A DNA stretch of 64,000 nt from Candidatus Phaeomarinobacter ectocarpi (GCF_000689395.1 NZ_HG966617.1:3198721-3262720); one strand, 5' to 3'; shown: positions 7,692 through 17,350, numbered from the stretch's first letter. The notes: generated by a model not told the origin, from the sequence alone. A program made the numbers and translations.

Positions 7692-8315
7692 GTGTCTTAT
7701 CACCATGGAAGCCTGCGCAAGGACCTCATTCAGCGCGCTGCGGAAGTCATTGCCAGCGACGGCATTGAGAAGCTGAGCCTGCGGGCGCTGGCCCGCGACC
7801 TTGGCGTATCGCACTCCGCCCCTGCCCGTCACTTCAAGGACAAGACCTCCCTCATCAAGGCGTTGGCAAAAGAAAGCTTCGGCGTTCTCATTGCCGAGCT
7901 CGACGCCGCCACAGATCGCGCCGGCAGCGACCCCATGGCCCGCTATAACGCCATCGGCAAGGCCCTTGTCCACTTTGCTCTTGCCCGGCCTGCCTATTTC
8001 AGGGCCATGACACACCCGGATGTGCGTGACAGATCAGACAAGGAGCTGGTGGACATGCATGCCGCCTACATGACCCGCCTGCTTGACGCAGCCAGGGCCG
8101 CCCAGGCCGCTGGCTGGCTGCCCGGCAAGACCCCCGAATTCGCGGTTCTCTATTCCACAGCTGCTGCCAATGGCATCTCGCAACTCCTGACCAACGTCAT
8201 GGACAAGAGTTTGCTCGCCGGCATCGATCCCATCGCCCTTGGCGATGAAGTGATCGACCTGGTCGTGGCGCCTACCAGCACACCCTCAAACTCGAGCAAG
8301 GGAGATGCATCATGA
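7692..8315 (+). CDS. TetR/AcrR-family regulator
   Basis: 207 residues. The N-terminal SYHHGSLRKDLIQRAAEVI and LSLRALARDLGVSHSAPARHF form the three-helix DNA-binding domain, with a C-terminal ligand domain of the WHG (TetR_C_33) kind. The GTG start follows GGGAG and begins with the family sequence SYHHG. Its stop overlaps the ATG of the small membrane protein by 4 bp, and that gene in turn overlaps a fatty acid desaturase, so regulator, small protein and desaturase form one coupled operon. It probably senses an acyl or hydrophobic ligand and represses the operon through the inverted repeat just upstream (inference). Confidence 0.9.
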   Translation: MSYHHGSLRKDLIQRAAEVIASDGIEKLSLRALARDLGVSHSAPARHFKDKTSLIKALAKESFGVLIAELDAATDRAGSDPMARYNAIGKALVHFALARPAYFRAMTHPDVRDRSDKELVDMHAAYMTRLLDAARAAQAAGWLPGKTPEFAVLYSTAAANGISQLLTNVMDKSLLAGIDPIALGDEVIDLVVAPTSTPSNSSKGDAS

Positions 8316-8518
8316 AGGACATGATCCTCGCCACCCTGAAAAACCTGTTCGCCATCGGGCCGATCCTGTTTGGCGTCGCCTTTCTGGCACCGGTGTTTTC
8401 TGAACTCATGATTGCCGCAGACATTACGCAGCCCTTCGGACTGCCACCCATCGCCATTGGCCTCGTTGCGGGCCTTGGCTGGGGCAGCTACGCCTATGTG
8501 AAAGGAAGCTGGGTATGA
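8312..8518 (+). CDS. Small membrane protein (68 aa) in desaturase operon
   Basis: 68 residues with two hydrophobic segments (about 13-33, LFAIGPILFGVAFLAPVFSE, and 45-62 around AIGLVAGLGWGSYAYV). I do not recognise a family. Both ends overlap neighbours by 4 bp (ATGA at each junction), which indicates translational coupling with the TetR regulator upstream and the desaturase downstream. The arrangement suggests a membrane partner or assembly factor of the desaturase; that is inference. Confidence 0.7.
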   Translation: MKDMILATLKNLFAIGPILFGVAFLAPVFSELMIAADITQPFGLPPIAIGLVAGLGWGSYAYVKGSWV

Positions 8519-9423
8519 GCACCATGATGAACGCAGCAACCAGCACAACCACCCTGACCCATGAGCGCGACGCGGAACTGCGCCGGCAGGAATTTGCCAT
8601 CGCCAAGAAATACACCGGCGGCACGCCCTGGCGCATTGTCTTCTGGGGACTGGGCAACTTTGCCTTCTGGCTGGCCCTTTGGCCGCTGGTCATGACCGGC
8701 ACCCTGCCACTATGGGCAGGTTTCATCCTGGCGAGCCTGTGCGTGACCATCTGCTATCTGCCGTCCCACGAAGCACAGCACAACAACATCGCACGCCCCA
8801 ACACGTCGCTGCGCTGGCTCAACGAACTGGTTGGCCATGTTTCAACCATCCCCATGTTGCTGCCGTACCGAACGGCACGTTTGACCCATCTTGAGCACCA
8901 CGCCCACACCAACAACCCAGAGCTCGACCCGGACTACGGCGTGACAGCAGAGGGGTGGTGGCCCGCCATATCAAAATCCTTCCGTGCCCGGATTAATCGC
9001 AACGGGGCCGGCCAGAATACAGCCTATGCAGCTGCTCTTGACCGGATTGGCGGAGAAGCTGCCGCCCGGGCCCGCATAGAAGCCCTTGCGATGAATCTCG
9101 CTTATTGGGGCATACTCACAGCCCTCGCCTGGAGTGGCTTTGCTTTGGAGGCCCTGCTGCTTTGGTGGTTGCCGCGCCATCTTGGCCTGACCTACATCCA
9201 GTTGCTTCTCAGCTGGGCGCCGCACCATCCCGGTGAACAGACCGGCCGCTACAAGGACACCCGCGCCTTCAAATACAGGTTCGGCAACATCCTCGCCATG
9301 GGGATGGAGTATCACATCATCCATCACCTGCACCCTTCGATCCCGCTGCACAAGAACATGCCCGCCTACCGGGAACTGAAACCCATCCTCGAAGAACGCG
9401 GCTGCGATCTGGGCGGACTTTAG
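8515..9423 (+). CDS. Membrane fatty acid desaturase family protein
   Basis: 302-residue integral-membrane di-iron protein. Three histidine boxes are visible: HEAQHNN near residue 85, HLEHHAHTNN near 125 and HIIHHLHPSIP near 266, with two hydrophobic segments before the first box. The family inserts double bonds or hydroxyl/keto groups into acyl chains or carotenoid-like substrates using oxygen; the HIIHHLHP form of box 3 occurs in beta-carotene ketolase/hydroxylase-like and acyl desaturases, so the substrate is open. It is the last gene of the coupled TetR operon; the next gene starts 50 bp later with its own ribosome site. Confidence 0.87.
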   Translation: MSTMMNAATSTTTLTHERDAELRRQEFAIAKKYTGGTPWRIVFWGLGNFAFWLALWPLVMTGTLPLWAGFILASLCVTICYLPSHEAQHNNIARPNTSLRWLNELVGHVSTIPMLLPYRTARLTHLEHHAHTNNPELDPDYGVTAEGWWPAISKSFRARINRNGAGQNTAYAAALDRIGGEAAARARIEALAMNLAYWGILTALAWSGFALEALLLWWLPRHLGLTYIQLLLSWAPHHPGEQTGRYKDTRAFKYRFGNILAMGMEYHIIHHLHPSIPLHKNMPAYRELKPILEERGCDLGGL

Positions 9424-9473
9424 GCTAGACTGTGCGCTAACCAGAAAATTTCAGCACGCAGGAACACCCCAAC

Positions 9474-10697
9474 ATGAGAACGATCATCCGCAACGGCCAT
9501 GTGCTCGACACCGCATCCATGAAAATGACCGGCGAGCAGACCGTGGTCATAGAAGATGGTGTGATTGTGGATGTGGGCACAGCGGCCCCAGGCGCGAAAG
9601 CTGATCTCGACATTGACGCCGCCGGACTGTTTGTCCTGCCTGGTCTCATTGATACCCATGTGCATTTTCGTCTGGCGACCCTGGATTTCAGCAAGCTCGC
9701 CACATGGTCCGAGGTCGAATACGGCATCGCCATGACCAAGCTGGCCCGCGAGACACTGGCGCGGGGCTTTACAACCGTGCGCGACATTGGCGGCGATGTG
9801 TCGGGCCTCATGCGCGCGATCCGGACCGGTGCCATTCCCGGCCCGCGGATTTTTCATGCAGGGCGCATGCTGTCCCAGACCGGTGGCCACGCGGATGCGG
9901 AAGGTGGCCCCCGTCCCGTTCCGACCTGTGCGTGCGAGATGCGGCACACTGCCTTCGGCATTGTGGCGGATGGCGTCGAAGCCGTGCGCAAGGCAGCGCG
10001 GCACAATCTGCGTGACGGCGTCGACTTCCTGAAAATTCACGTGTCCGGCGGCGTCGCCACACCGTCTGACCCGCTGGACTCGATCCAGTACACACCCGAA
10101 GAGATCCGCACCGTGGTGCAGGAAGCGCAGCACCGGCACACCTATGTGGCCGCCCATGCCTACAGCCCGCAATCCATTTCCATGGCCGTGACAAATGGTG
10201 TGCACACCATTGAGCATGGCAACCTGATTGATGCGGACGCGGCAACCAAGATGGCCGCAGCAGACGCGGTGCTGGTACCGACCCTCGTGACCTATCTGGC
10301 CATGCAGGAGGTCGGCAAACAGCTCGGCCTGCCGCAGACCAACATCGACAAGAACAAGGTCGTTGCCGACGCAGGCATTGCGTCCCTGGAAATTGCCAAG
10401 CAGGCGGGCGTCACCATGGGCTTTGGCACGGATCTGATCGGTGAAACGCAGGGAATGCAGAACCGCGAGTTTTCCATTCGCGCAGAAGCTCTGTCAGCGG
10501 CAGACATTCTTCACGCCATGTATGTAGTGAACCCGCAGCTATGCCGCCTTGAAGGCACCATAGGTGTGGTGGCACCCCAAGCGGCCGGTGACATCGTCAT
10601 TGCCAGGAAAAATCCGCTGGACGACATCAACGTCATGGCAGACCCGGAAAACAATTTCGCCCACATCCTGCAGGCAGGGCAGCCCGTCGCACGGTAA
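9474..10697 (+). CDS. Amidohydrolase family protein
   Basis: 407 residues of the metal-dependent amidohydrolase superfamily (imidazolonepropionase/prolidase-like branch). It has an N-terminal beta domain, then DTHVHFRL (metal ligands near residue 60), FLKIHVSGGV with the likely carboxylated bridging lysine, HAYSPQSISMA and HTIEHGN ligands, and GFGTDLIGE near the C-terminus holding the catalytic Asp. Members hydrolyse C-N bonds of dipeptides, lactams or amides. No signal peptide, so cytoplasmic. It follows the desaturase on the same strand but has its own AGGA site, so it may be independently expressed. Substrate cannot be assigned. Confidence 0.88.
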   Translation: MRTIIRNGHVLDTASMKMTGEQTVVIEDGVIVDVGTAAPGAKADLDIDAAGLFVLPGLIDTHVHFRLATLDFSKLATWSEVEYGIAMTKLARETLARGFTTVRDIGGDVSGLMRAIRTGAIPGPRIFHAGRMLSQTGGHADAEGGPRPVPTCACEMRHTAFGIVADGVEAVRKAARHNLRDGVDFLKIHVSGGVATPSDPLDSIQYTPEEIRTVVQEAQHRHTYVAAHAYSPQSISMAVTNGVHTIEHGNLIDADAATKMAAADAVLVPTLVTYLAMQEVGKQLGLPQTNIDKNKVVADAGIASLEIAKQAGVTMGFGTDLIGETQGMQNREFSIRAEALSAADILHAMYVVNPQLCRLEGTIGVVAPQAAGDIVIARKNPLDDINVMADPENNFAHILQAGQPVAR

Positions 10698-10706
10698 GAC
10701 GATCGC

Positions 10707-11159
10707 TCAGATAGACGGGGATCGATTGAGACCGGGTATGCCGAACAGCGCCAGTTGCAGGCTCCGCGCAATCCGCTCCGCCCGCTCCATGAAATAGGCG
10801 ACAGTCTTCGGGGACCCGGACAGCTCTTCCAGTGTTTGCCGGAACAGGCCGAGCCAGATGGCAAAGTGTTCTTTTTGAATGGCCGTGTGCTTTTGGTGCG
10901 CTGGAACCGGCTTGCCTGAATAGCGCCCTGCATTCATGGCGACTGACGCCCAGAAATCTTTCATGGTCGCCAGATGCGGACCCCAATTGTCACCGATCGC
11001 CGCATTGAAGATTGGGCCCAGTGTCGCGTCATCACGGATGCGTCCGTAGAACGTCTCGACGAGCAGGTCGATGAAGGCATCATCAATGCCCAGCGACGCT
11101 GCATTGTCCTGAATGTCCTTGCGCCGCTCCTCAGCTGTGCGCAGGCGGGTTTCCGTCAT
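10707..11159 (-). CDS. Group III truncated haemoglobin
   Basis: 150 residues with the compact 2-over-2 globin pattern of TrHb group III: IDDAFIDLLVETFYGRIRDD, LGPIFNAAIGDNWGPHLATMKDFWASV, the AHQKH segment that holds the proximal histidine, and HFAIWLGLFRQTLEE. Such haem proteins bind O2, CO or NO and are linked to microaerobic or nitrosative stress. The start at 11159 has an AGGAG site and begins just before the globin fold; an in-frame extension to 11285 would overlap the divergent fucosidase. It converges on the amidohydrolase with a 9-bp gap. Confidence 0.9.
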   Translation of the reverse strand: MTETRLRTAEERRKDIQDNAASLGIDDAFIDLLVETFYGRIRDDATLGPIFNAAIGDNWGPHLATMKDFWASVAMNAGRYSGKPVPAHQKHTAIQKEHFAIWLGLFRQTLEELSGSPKTVAYFMERAERIARSLQLALFGIPGLNRSPSI

Positions 11160-11283
11160 CCGATGATCTCCTGCAGCTCTGTTCAAATCCGCGTGCCCGG
11201 CAGTGTGCATTGTGCCGCACGATTGCCAAACCCGCATAAGGTCGCGCCTTGGCAGATGGGCTCCGCCTGCCATAATGACGCCC

Positions 11284-12747
11284 ATGACCTATGAGCCAAC
11301 GCTAGCCTCGCTGAACGCCCACCCGGTGCCCCAATGGTATGACGACGCCAAGTTCGGGATTTTCATTCACTGGGGCATGTGGGCCATTCCCGCCTTTGCC
11401 GGATCAAGCGGCAGCATCGGCGAGATTTTTCGCGACCATTTCGACAAGGCCGTCGCCATGACGCCCTACACCGAGTGGTACGAGAACGCCATCAAGGTTC
11501 CCGGAACGCCCTCGGCCAAGTTTCACGCCGAGATGTATGGCAACATGCCCTACTCGGATTTTCGCGACCCGTTTCTTGAGACCATCGACCAATGGGACCC
11601 GGATGCCTGGGCGGACCAGTTTGCCCGTGCCGGCGCCAAATATGTGGTGCTGGTAACCAAGCACCATGACGGGTTCTGCCTGTGGCCTTCCGACGTGAAA
11701 AACCCCAAGCGCGACAACTGGTATTCCAGGCGCGACATTGTGGGAGAACTAGGTGAGGCCGTGCGCGCCCGTGGTATGCGCTACGGACTCTACTACTCCG
11801 GTGGCATCGACTGGTCGTTCAACCCCAAGCCACTGCGCACGCTGGGCGAATTCATCAGCTCTGCACCACGAGGCAAGTATCCAGCCTACGCGACGGCTCA
11901 GGTGCGAGAGCTGATAGAGCGCTATCGCCCGTCCATCCTGTGGAACGACATTTCATGGCCGACACCGCTCGCGCCACAACTGCAACTGTTTGCGGACTAC
12001 TACAACGAGATTGATGACGGCGTGGTCAATGACCGCTGGATGCCGCAATCCTGGAAAACAGCATTGATGCGCCTGCCGCCGGTGCGGCGCAGCTTTGACC
12101 GCGCCGTCAGAAAACGGATGCAGTCTGAGTCAGCCAGCAAGGGGATAACCCCACCCAAACCGCCGCACTTTGATTTTCAAACCCCCGAATACGCAACCTT
12201 CAGCGACATCGCGCAGAACAAATGGGAAGCCACGCGCGGCATGAGCCATTCATTCGGCTTCAACCGCAATGATACAGATGCGGACTATCTGAGCGCCGAA
12301 GAGATTGTGCACGGATTTGCCGATGCCGTGTCAAAGAACGGCAACCTGCTGCTGAACGTCGGCCCACGCGGAGACAACGGTACAATTCCAAAAGAGCAGA
12401 CAACGCGGCTGGATGCATTTGGCAACTGGATCACACGCAACAGCCAAGGGGTCTACGGGACGCGGCCTTGGACGCGCGCGGAAGGCAAAGCCATTGCCGA
12501 CGGTGAAACTCTGGATGTGCGCTTCACCTGCACAGACACAGCGCTCTATGCCCATGTCCTGTCCGCAACCAGACCACAACAACTCACCATCAGCGACCTG
12601 CCGGTGACAGCCGATACACATATTAATCTGTTGGGTCATGGCCCGGTGCAGTGGCAGGGCAACGCCACCAGTGTGACGCTTACCCTGCCAGCAAAGACCG
12701 ATGCAGACCCCGCGTGGACTTTGGCGATTCCCCACCCTGCGACCTGA
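11284..12747 (+). CDS. GH29 alpha-L-fucosidase-like glycoside hydrolase
   Basis: 487 residues. The N-terminal segment WYDDAKFGIFIHWGMWAIPAF is the typical start of GH29, followed by KYVVLVTKHHDGFCLWPS and YGLYYSGGIDW. The catalytic nucleophile is expected in ILWNDISWP (the conserved WND aspartate). GLLLNVGPRGDNGTIP-like text appears as GNLLLNVGPRGDNG. A C-terminal beta-sandwich follows. It removes alpha-L-fucose from glycans. No signal peptide is visible from either possible start (11275 or 11284), so it is probably cytoplasmic and acts on imported oligosaccharides. It stands alone rather than in a polysaccharide locus; a sulfatase lies 12 kb away. Confidence 0.87.
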   Translation: MTYEPTLASLNAHPVPQWYDDAKFGIFIHWGMWAIPAFAGSSGSIGEIFRDHFDKAVAMTPYTEWYENAIKVPGTPSAKFHAEMYGNMPYSDFRDPFLETIDQWDPDAWADQFARAGAKYVVLVTKHHDGFCLWPSDVKNPKRDNWYSRRDIVGELGEAVRARGMRYGLYYSGGIDWSFNPKPLRTLGEFISSAPRGKYPAYATAQVRELIERYRPSILWNDISWPTPLAPQLQLFADYYNEIDDGVVNDRWMPQSWKTALMRLPPVRRSFDRAVRKRMQSESASKGITPPKPPHFDFQTPEYATFSDIAQNKWEATRGMSHSFGFNRNDTDADYLSAEEIVHGFADAVSKNGNLLLNVGPRGDNGTIPKEQTTRLDAFGNWITRNSQGVYGTRPWTRAEGKAIADGETLDVRFTCTDTALYAHVLSATRPQQLTISDLPVTADTHINLLGHGPVQWQGNATSVTLTLPAKTDADPAWTLAIPHPAT

Positions 12748-12756
12748 CACTTTAGG

Positions 12757-13596
12757 TCAGGCGGTGGCGGACACAATCCAGACGCCAGCACCAAGCAACA
12801 CCTTGCTGTCCACCATCTTGGCTTCCATGGCGTCTGTCAGGTCGCTCAGCACCGCTTCCTTTTCAGCGTCGGTCTTGTCCATCATCACCCGCGAGATCGG
12901 CCCGCGAAGCATCAGACTTTCCGCAGCATCACGCGCAGAGCTGCCCTGGTTGAGCTTGGTCGCAAACGGTTCTGCCTTGGCATTGGACCATCCCGCATCG
13001 CCCAGAATGCCGAGGGTCCGCTCAATGTCTGCAAAGGCAAAGGGACCCGGCGCATAAGGGTCCGGCGGCGGTGGGAATTCCACATGCTTCTTGGCGATAC
13101 CAAGACCAATGTGCACCCACTCGTTTTCACGCACCGGCTGCCAGCAGATGAACACCATCCGCCCGCCGGGCTTGGTGTGGGCATGAATGTTCTTGAACGC
13201 CACTGTCGGTTCTTCAAAGAACATGACACCGAAGCGCGAGATCACCAGATCAGCAGCGTCACCCAGCGTGTCCGTCTGCGCGTCGCCCTCAGCAAAACTC
13301 GCATGGCTTGCGCCCTGACCTGCTGCACGGCTTTCGGCCAGGTTCAGCATGGGCTGGGATATGTCGACGCCATGAACTGAGCCGGATGCGCCCACCGCGG
13401 CGGCGGCCTTTAGCGATGTATCGCCGGTGCCGCAACCAATGTCGAGAACCCGTTCACCTTTTGCGGGCACGGCGTGTGTCATCAACTGCTCCGTAAACGG
13501 AGCAAGGAAGCGATCCATCTCTTCCTGACCGGAAACCCAGCTTGAGCCGCCATTGCCGTTCCAGAACTCTTTTTGATCCTGATTGATTGCAGTCAT
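12757..13596 (-). CDS. Class I SAM-dependent methyltransferase
   Basis: 279 residues with a Rossmann-type methyltransferase domain in the first two thirds: motif I VLDIGCGTGDTS, acidic motif II VHGVDIS, and ADLVISRFGVMFFEEP as motif IV. The closest pattern is the UbiE/Methyltransf_11 group; substrate unknown. Its ATG directly abuts the stop of the SDR gene upstream (TAGATG), so the two are coupled. It converges with the fucosidase at a 9-bp gap. Pairing of a SAM methyltransferase with a short-chain dehydrogenase suggests sequential modification of one small molecule (inference). Confidence 0.87.
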   Translation of the reverse strand: MTAINQDQKEFWNGNGGSSWVSGQEEMDRFLAPFTEQLMTHAVPAKGERVLDIGCGTGDTSLKAAAAVGASGSVHGVDISQPMLNLAESRAAGQGASHASFAEGDAQTDTLGDAADLVISRFGVMFFEEPTVAFKNIHAHTKPGGRMVFICWQPVRENEWVHIGLGIAKKHVEFPPPPDPYAPGPFAFADIERTLGILGDAGWSNAKAEPFATKLNQGSSARDAAESLMLRGPISRVMMDKTDAEKEAVLSDLTDAMEAKMVDSKVLLGAGVWIVSATA

Positions 13597-14376
13597 CTAT
13601 CTGCCACCCTGTCCGTCGTCCACGGTGATCACAGTCCCGGTGACACATTCAGACGACGGCGACAGCAGGAACAGCAAAGTCGAATCCATCTGCTCGGCAG
13701 TGCAGATGCGCTTGCGGGGAAAGTGCTTTGAAAAGTCGCCCATCCGCTCAAGCATGCCTTCGAGCATTTCCGTCATGAAGGCGCCCGGAGCGATGCCGTT
13801 GACATTGATGTTGTAGCGCGCCCACTCAACAGCCAGCGCCTCGGACATGCGCGCAATCGCCCGCTTGGTGATGGAATAAAGCGCCGCGCCATTGCCGTCA
13901 TAGCGGTAGGCAGCGACCGATGCGATGTTGACGATGCGGCCGGGCTTTTCAGCTGCGATCAGCCGTTTGGCGACTTCAGCTGCAAGGATGTAGGGACCGC
14001 GCAGATTGGTATCGATGACCCGGTCAATCAGATCGACTTCCATCTTGTGCGCCCGCTGCGCATCGGGAATGCCGGCATTGTTGATGAGGATGTCCACCGT
14101 CCCAAACGCTGCTTCCGCATCGTCCACGACTTTCTTGATGTTGTCCGCATCGGTCATGTCCAGCGGCAGCGCGATAGCCGTACCACCGAGACCTTCAATC
14201 TGGGCTTTGACCTCTTCCAGCCGCTCAACCCGGCGCCCGGTCAACACTACCTTTGCGCCACTTTGGGCCAGCACATGGGCAAACCGTTTGCCCAGTCCCG
14301 ACGTCGTGCCGGTCACCAGAGCCACGCGGCCCGATAGGTCCGATGAAAAACGCGGCGCCTCTATCGCTTCAGCCAT
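13597..14376 (-). CDS. Short-chain dehydrogenase/reductase (SDR)
   Basis: 259 residues, a classical SDR. It has TGTTSGLGKRFA for cofactor binding, DMTD after the third strand, NNAGIPDAQ, and the catalytic Ser-Tyr-Lys set in NIASVAAYRYDGNGAALYSITK. Arg-rich TGRR after the second beta strand favours NADP(H). It reduces or oxidises hydroxyl/keto groups; substrate unknown. It is first in a two-gene unit with the methyltransferase and runs divergently from the desaturase at 14613 across a 236-bp gap in which I see no clear operator. Confidence 0.9.
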   Translation of the reverse strand: MAEAIEAPRFSSDLSGRVALVTGTTSGLGKRFAHVLAQSGAKVVLTGRRVERLEEVKAQIEGLGGTAIALPLDMTDADNIKKVVDDAEAAFGTVDILINNAGIPDAQRAHKMEVDLIDRVIDTNLRGPYILAAEVAKRLIAAEKPGRIVNIASVAAYRYDGNGAALYSITKRAIARMSEALAVEWARYNINVNGIAPGAFMTEMLEGMLERMGDFSKHFPRKRICTAEQMDSTLLFLLSPSSECVTGTVITVDDGQGGR

Positions 14377-14612
14377 TCAAATATCTCCCTGTCGTGTTTT
14401 CGTTGATTTCTGATGCCCCATCCTTACCGGTCCCCACGATCAGCGGCAAATGCCCCGGGAAGTGTGGCGTGCATGACAGCCATCCATTTGCGGAGTATAA
14501 CTCCGCACAATGACCTGCGGTGCTCCAGCCGTTGCAGCGCAACATATATGCCCCAATATGTACTCATGTCGGCGCGTGTCGCTGCCGTGTGTCATGCCCG
14601 GAGATGTCCTGA

Positions 14613-15476
14613 ATGCTGCCTGAGCTCAAACCCCACAGCGACGCCATGGCCACCACTGCCCATGCCATGATCGGCGGGGTCGTCTGGCAGACCATCGCCC
14701 TGTCACTTGGGGCTGCGGCGGTCATCATCACGGTCATGACCCTCGGCGCTTTGGATCTGGTCCCGCTCTGGGCGGTGGCCATCGTGATCTATGTGAGCGT
14801 GTATCTGAGCTACACCGCACTGCATGAGGCCGTGCACCAGAACATCACCGGCGGCCGCCAGGACCTGGCATGGATCAACCAGGCGATCGGCACATTGTCC
14901 GCGTTCTTTCTGTCTCACTCCTATGAGATGCATCGCACGATCCACCTCACGCACCATCGCAACACCAATGACCCCGAACATGATCCCGACCATTGGGTGA
15001 AGGGATCCAACTGGCTGATGACGATGCTCCGCAGCCTGACGATCTTCAACGGGTATTTTTTGTTCTGCCGCCGCCACTGGGACGACAAGCGCATGCGCCG
15101 TGCCTATTGGATTGGCCTGCGCGACACCACAGTCTCAACGCTGGTGCTGGTGGCGATAGCGGTGTTTGTGGATTGGAAGCTGGCGCTGTTCGGCTACGCA
15201 ATACCCGCCATGCTGGCGGCCATGACGCTGGGCCTGTTGTTCGACTATTTCGTGCATACGCCGCACAAGGCCCGCGCCAGGTTTGAAAACACCCGCGTGT
15301 TTGTCTTCCCCGGCTGGCTCGACACGCTGGTGACCTGGGCCTATGTGCAGCAGAACTATCACGGCGTGCACCACGCCTTCCCCCGCATACCCTTCACCAA
15401 GTACCGCGCGTTCTACCGAGAAACACGGACGGACATTCAGGACGCCGGCATGCCTGTGGCCAGGCCACTAGGGTAG
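14613..15476 (+). CDS. Membrane fatty acid desaturase family protein
   Basis: 287-residue di-iron membrane protein with histidine boxes HEAVHQN (about 71), HRTIHLTHHRNTND (about 107) and HGVHHAFP (about 250), and hydrophobic pairs before box 1 and between boxes 2 and 3. The enzyme class performs oxygen-dependent desaturation or hydroxylation of lipids. It is distinct from the desaturase at 8515, with a different third box. The ATG at 14613 follows CGGAGA. It converges on the patatin-type lipase, suggesting membrane or storage lipid remodelling here, but the two are not an operon. Confidence 0.86.
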   Translation: MLPELKPHSDAMATTAHAMIGGVVWQTIALSLGAAAVIITVMTLGALDLVPLWAVAIVIYVSVYLSYTALHEAVHQNITGGRQDLAWINQAIGTLSAFFLSHSYEMHRTIHLTHHRNTNDPEHDPDHWVKGSNWLMTMLRSLTIFNGYFLFCRRHWDDKRMRRAYWIGLRDTTVSTLVLVAIAVFVDWKLALFGYAIPAMLAAMTLGLLFDYFVHTPHKARARFENTRVFVFPGWLDTLVTWAYVQQNYHGVHHAFPRIPFTKYRAFYRETRTDIQDAGMPVARPLG

Positions 15477-15496
15477 GTCTGGGCTAGATCACTGCC

Positions 15497-17113
15497 CTAG
15501 GCAGCAGATGAGGCAGCGGGTTTGCGACGGGGCTTGGCTTTGGTCTTGGTGGCAGCCTTGGAGGTTGCCTTCCTACCTTTGGCTGCCGGCCGCGGGGGCG
15601 CACCTGCGGTCCGGCCGCGTGTGCTGGACCGGGCACTGCGCTCCGCCTTCTGGACGCCAGCGCTTTCAGCGGTCAGCTCGATTTCAAGCGCATCATACTC
15701 AGCAAGAACCCGGTCTAGGGTTCGGCTGATCTTGGTACAGATGCGGATCATTTCAAGCTTCGGCCAGGTCGCCCGTTCACCCTCTTCCACGAACGACATC
15801 ACTTCTTCCTGCGTCGGATGCGACAACAGCTTGCGCGGGTCAAACAACCGGGCGGCAGGAATGATGTTGATATCGCCTGTATAGGTCTGCGTCGCGATCG
15901 ATGAGAACATCGACAGAATGAAGTTGAGCCGCGGCCGGTTGCGCGTGAAAGTCTGGGTGACCGAGACACCGCCCCGGATGATTTCCTTCACCCAGCGCTC
16001 CGCCTGCTGCGAGATCATCGCCGTGAAGCCACTTTCGGTTTTGGGGTCACGTATCCACGGGATCACCAGAGGATTGACCATCGACACCACGAAATGGTTC
16101 ACACCATAAAGGCGCATCAGCCGCTTGGCTGGCAGATCATCATGGACAGACCCATCCACCCATTTGCGTGTCGGCAGGTAAGGCTGCCGTTCACCGCCTA
16201 CAGATTTCGCTTCCAGCATCACCGGCGGGAACACGCCCGGCACCGCACTGGAGGCCAGAATGGCCTTCCGCACATAGACATTTGGAGACGTGATCGCGTT
16301 CAGCAGTCGGGATGTCTGATGCATCTCGGCAGGCGCCACAGACACATTGATGTGACGCCCGGTCTTCTCAAATGCTTCCTGGAAAGTCAGATCGGGGACC
16401 AGCCGCGCGATCATCTCTTCGACTTCCCTGATATCAAGCTGCGGGTGGCGTCCCCAAAGGGCGCGGTCAAACCAGTTGGCTTCCCGGCGGGCTTCAAGCG
16501 CCAATGCTGGCTCGGCAATCAAACGCTGCAATTGCGCATCGCTGTTGGTGCCGATCACAGCCGCCACAATGGATCCGGCGCTTGAGCCGGAGACGACAGT
16601 TGGCAGCAGGTCATGCTCGACCAGCGCCTTGATGACGCCCATATGGTAGTTGCCCAGAATACCACCGCCCGACAGCATCAATGCTGTGCGGCCGAAGCAA
16701 TGGCTGGCACGGCGGAAGAAATCGACCTTTTCATCAAGAGAGATTTCATCCGTATCCAGAGCAGCAAGATGCTCGATCGCAGATGTGATTTCATCCACAT
16801 AGTCACAGATCAGCTTCTTCGTGCCGAACTTGGCACGCGTGTACAACAAGGGCTTGCCCATGCCGCCCATGTTGCCGTGGATGCCTTCGTTGAGCGCAAA
16901 CAGCAGGCCCACATCATCGTGACGCGCGCGCAGTTCGCGCAGGCGGTCCAGACGTGACCGAATTTCGACATGGTCGTAAAGGCGGGTCTGATCCATTCGC
17001 TTCCACCGGTCCATACCGGTTTTGGCGTCATGATCCTTGGCAGCTTCGGCCCATTCAGCATGGGTTTCCGCAGCTGCCATCGCGTCTTCAATCTTGCTCA
17101 GGCCATTGAACAT
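15497..17113 (-). CDS. DUF3336 patatin-like phospholipase/TAG lipase
   Basis: 538 residues. The N-terminal about 120 residues match the DUF3336 module found before the patatin domain in Tgl3/4/5-type triacylglycerol lipases. The patatin domain shows the oxyanion loop SGGGILGNYHMG (residues 148-159), the nucleophile elbow GSSAG with Ser178, and the catalytic Asp in VDGSVHDD. The last 50 residues are a Lys/Ala/Arg-rich low-complexity tail. Bacterial members hydrolyse acyl esters and may act on storage lipid or membrane phospholipid. The start at 17113 has a GAGAGGA site eight bases upstream; an upstream in-frame ATG at 17173 lacks one. Confidence 0.88.
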   Translation of the reverse strand: MFNGLSKIEDAMAAAETHAEWAEAAKDHDAKTGMDRWKRMDQTRLYDHVEIRSRLDRLRELRARHDDVGLLFALNEGIHGNMGGMGKPLLYTRAKFGTKKLICDYVDEITSAIEHLAALDTDEISLDEKVDFFRRASHCFGRTALMLSGGGILGNYHMGVIKALVEHDLLPTVVSGSSAGSIVAAVIGTNSDAQLQRLIAEPALALEARREANWFDRALWGRHPQLDIREVEEMIARLVPDLTFQEAFEKTGRHINVSVAPAEMHQTSRLLNAITSPNVYVRKAILASSAVPGVFPPVMLEAKSVGGERQPYLPTRKWVDGSVHDDLPAKRLMRLYGVNHFVVSMVNPLVIPWIRDPKTESGFTAMISQQAERWVKEIIRGGVSVTQTFTRNRPRLNFILSMFSSIATQTYTGDINIIPAARLFDPRKLLSHPTQEEVMSFVEEGERATWPKLEMIRICTKISRTLDRVLAEYDALEIELTAESAGVQKAERSARSSTRGRTAGAPPRPAAKGRKATSKAATKTKAKPRRKPAASSAA

Positions 17114-17350
17114 GCAAGCTGTCCTCTCTGCTCTTGCCGCCATATTACACGGCTCGGGCATGTTGCAGTGCATTCAAACGGCTGCGACACAACAACCCAT
17201 CAGCTCGACATACTAAATGGCCATGAAATCAGTGACTTAGCGGTTTTGCCCTGTGCAAATTTTCATGGTCCTTGGGAACAAAAACACCGGTTACGGGTTC
17301 TACAGATCGGGTATTACAACCAAGTGGGGGCTCCCCCGGCGCGGGAAGGC

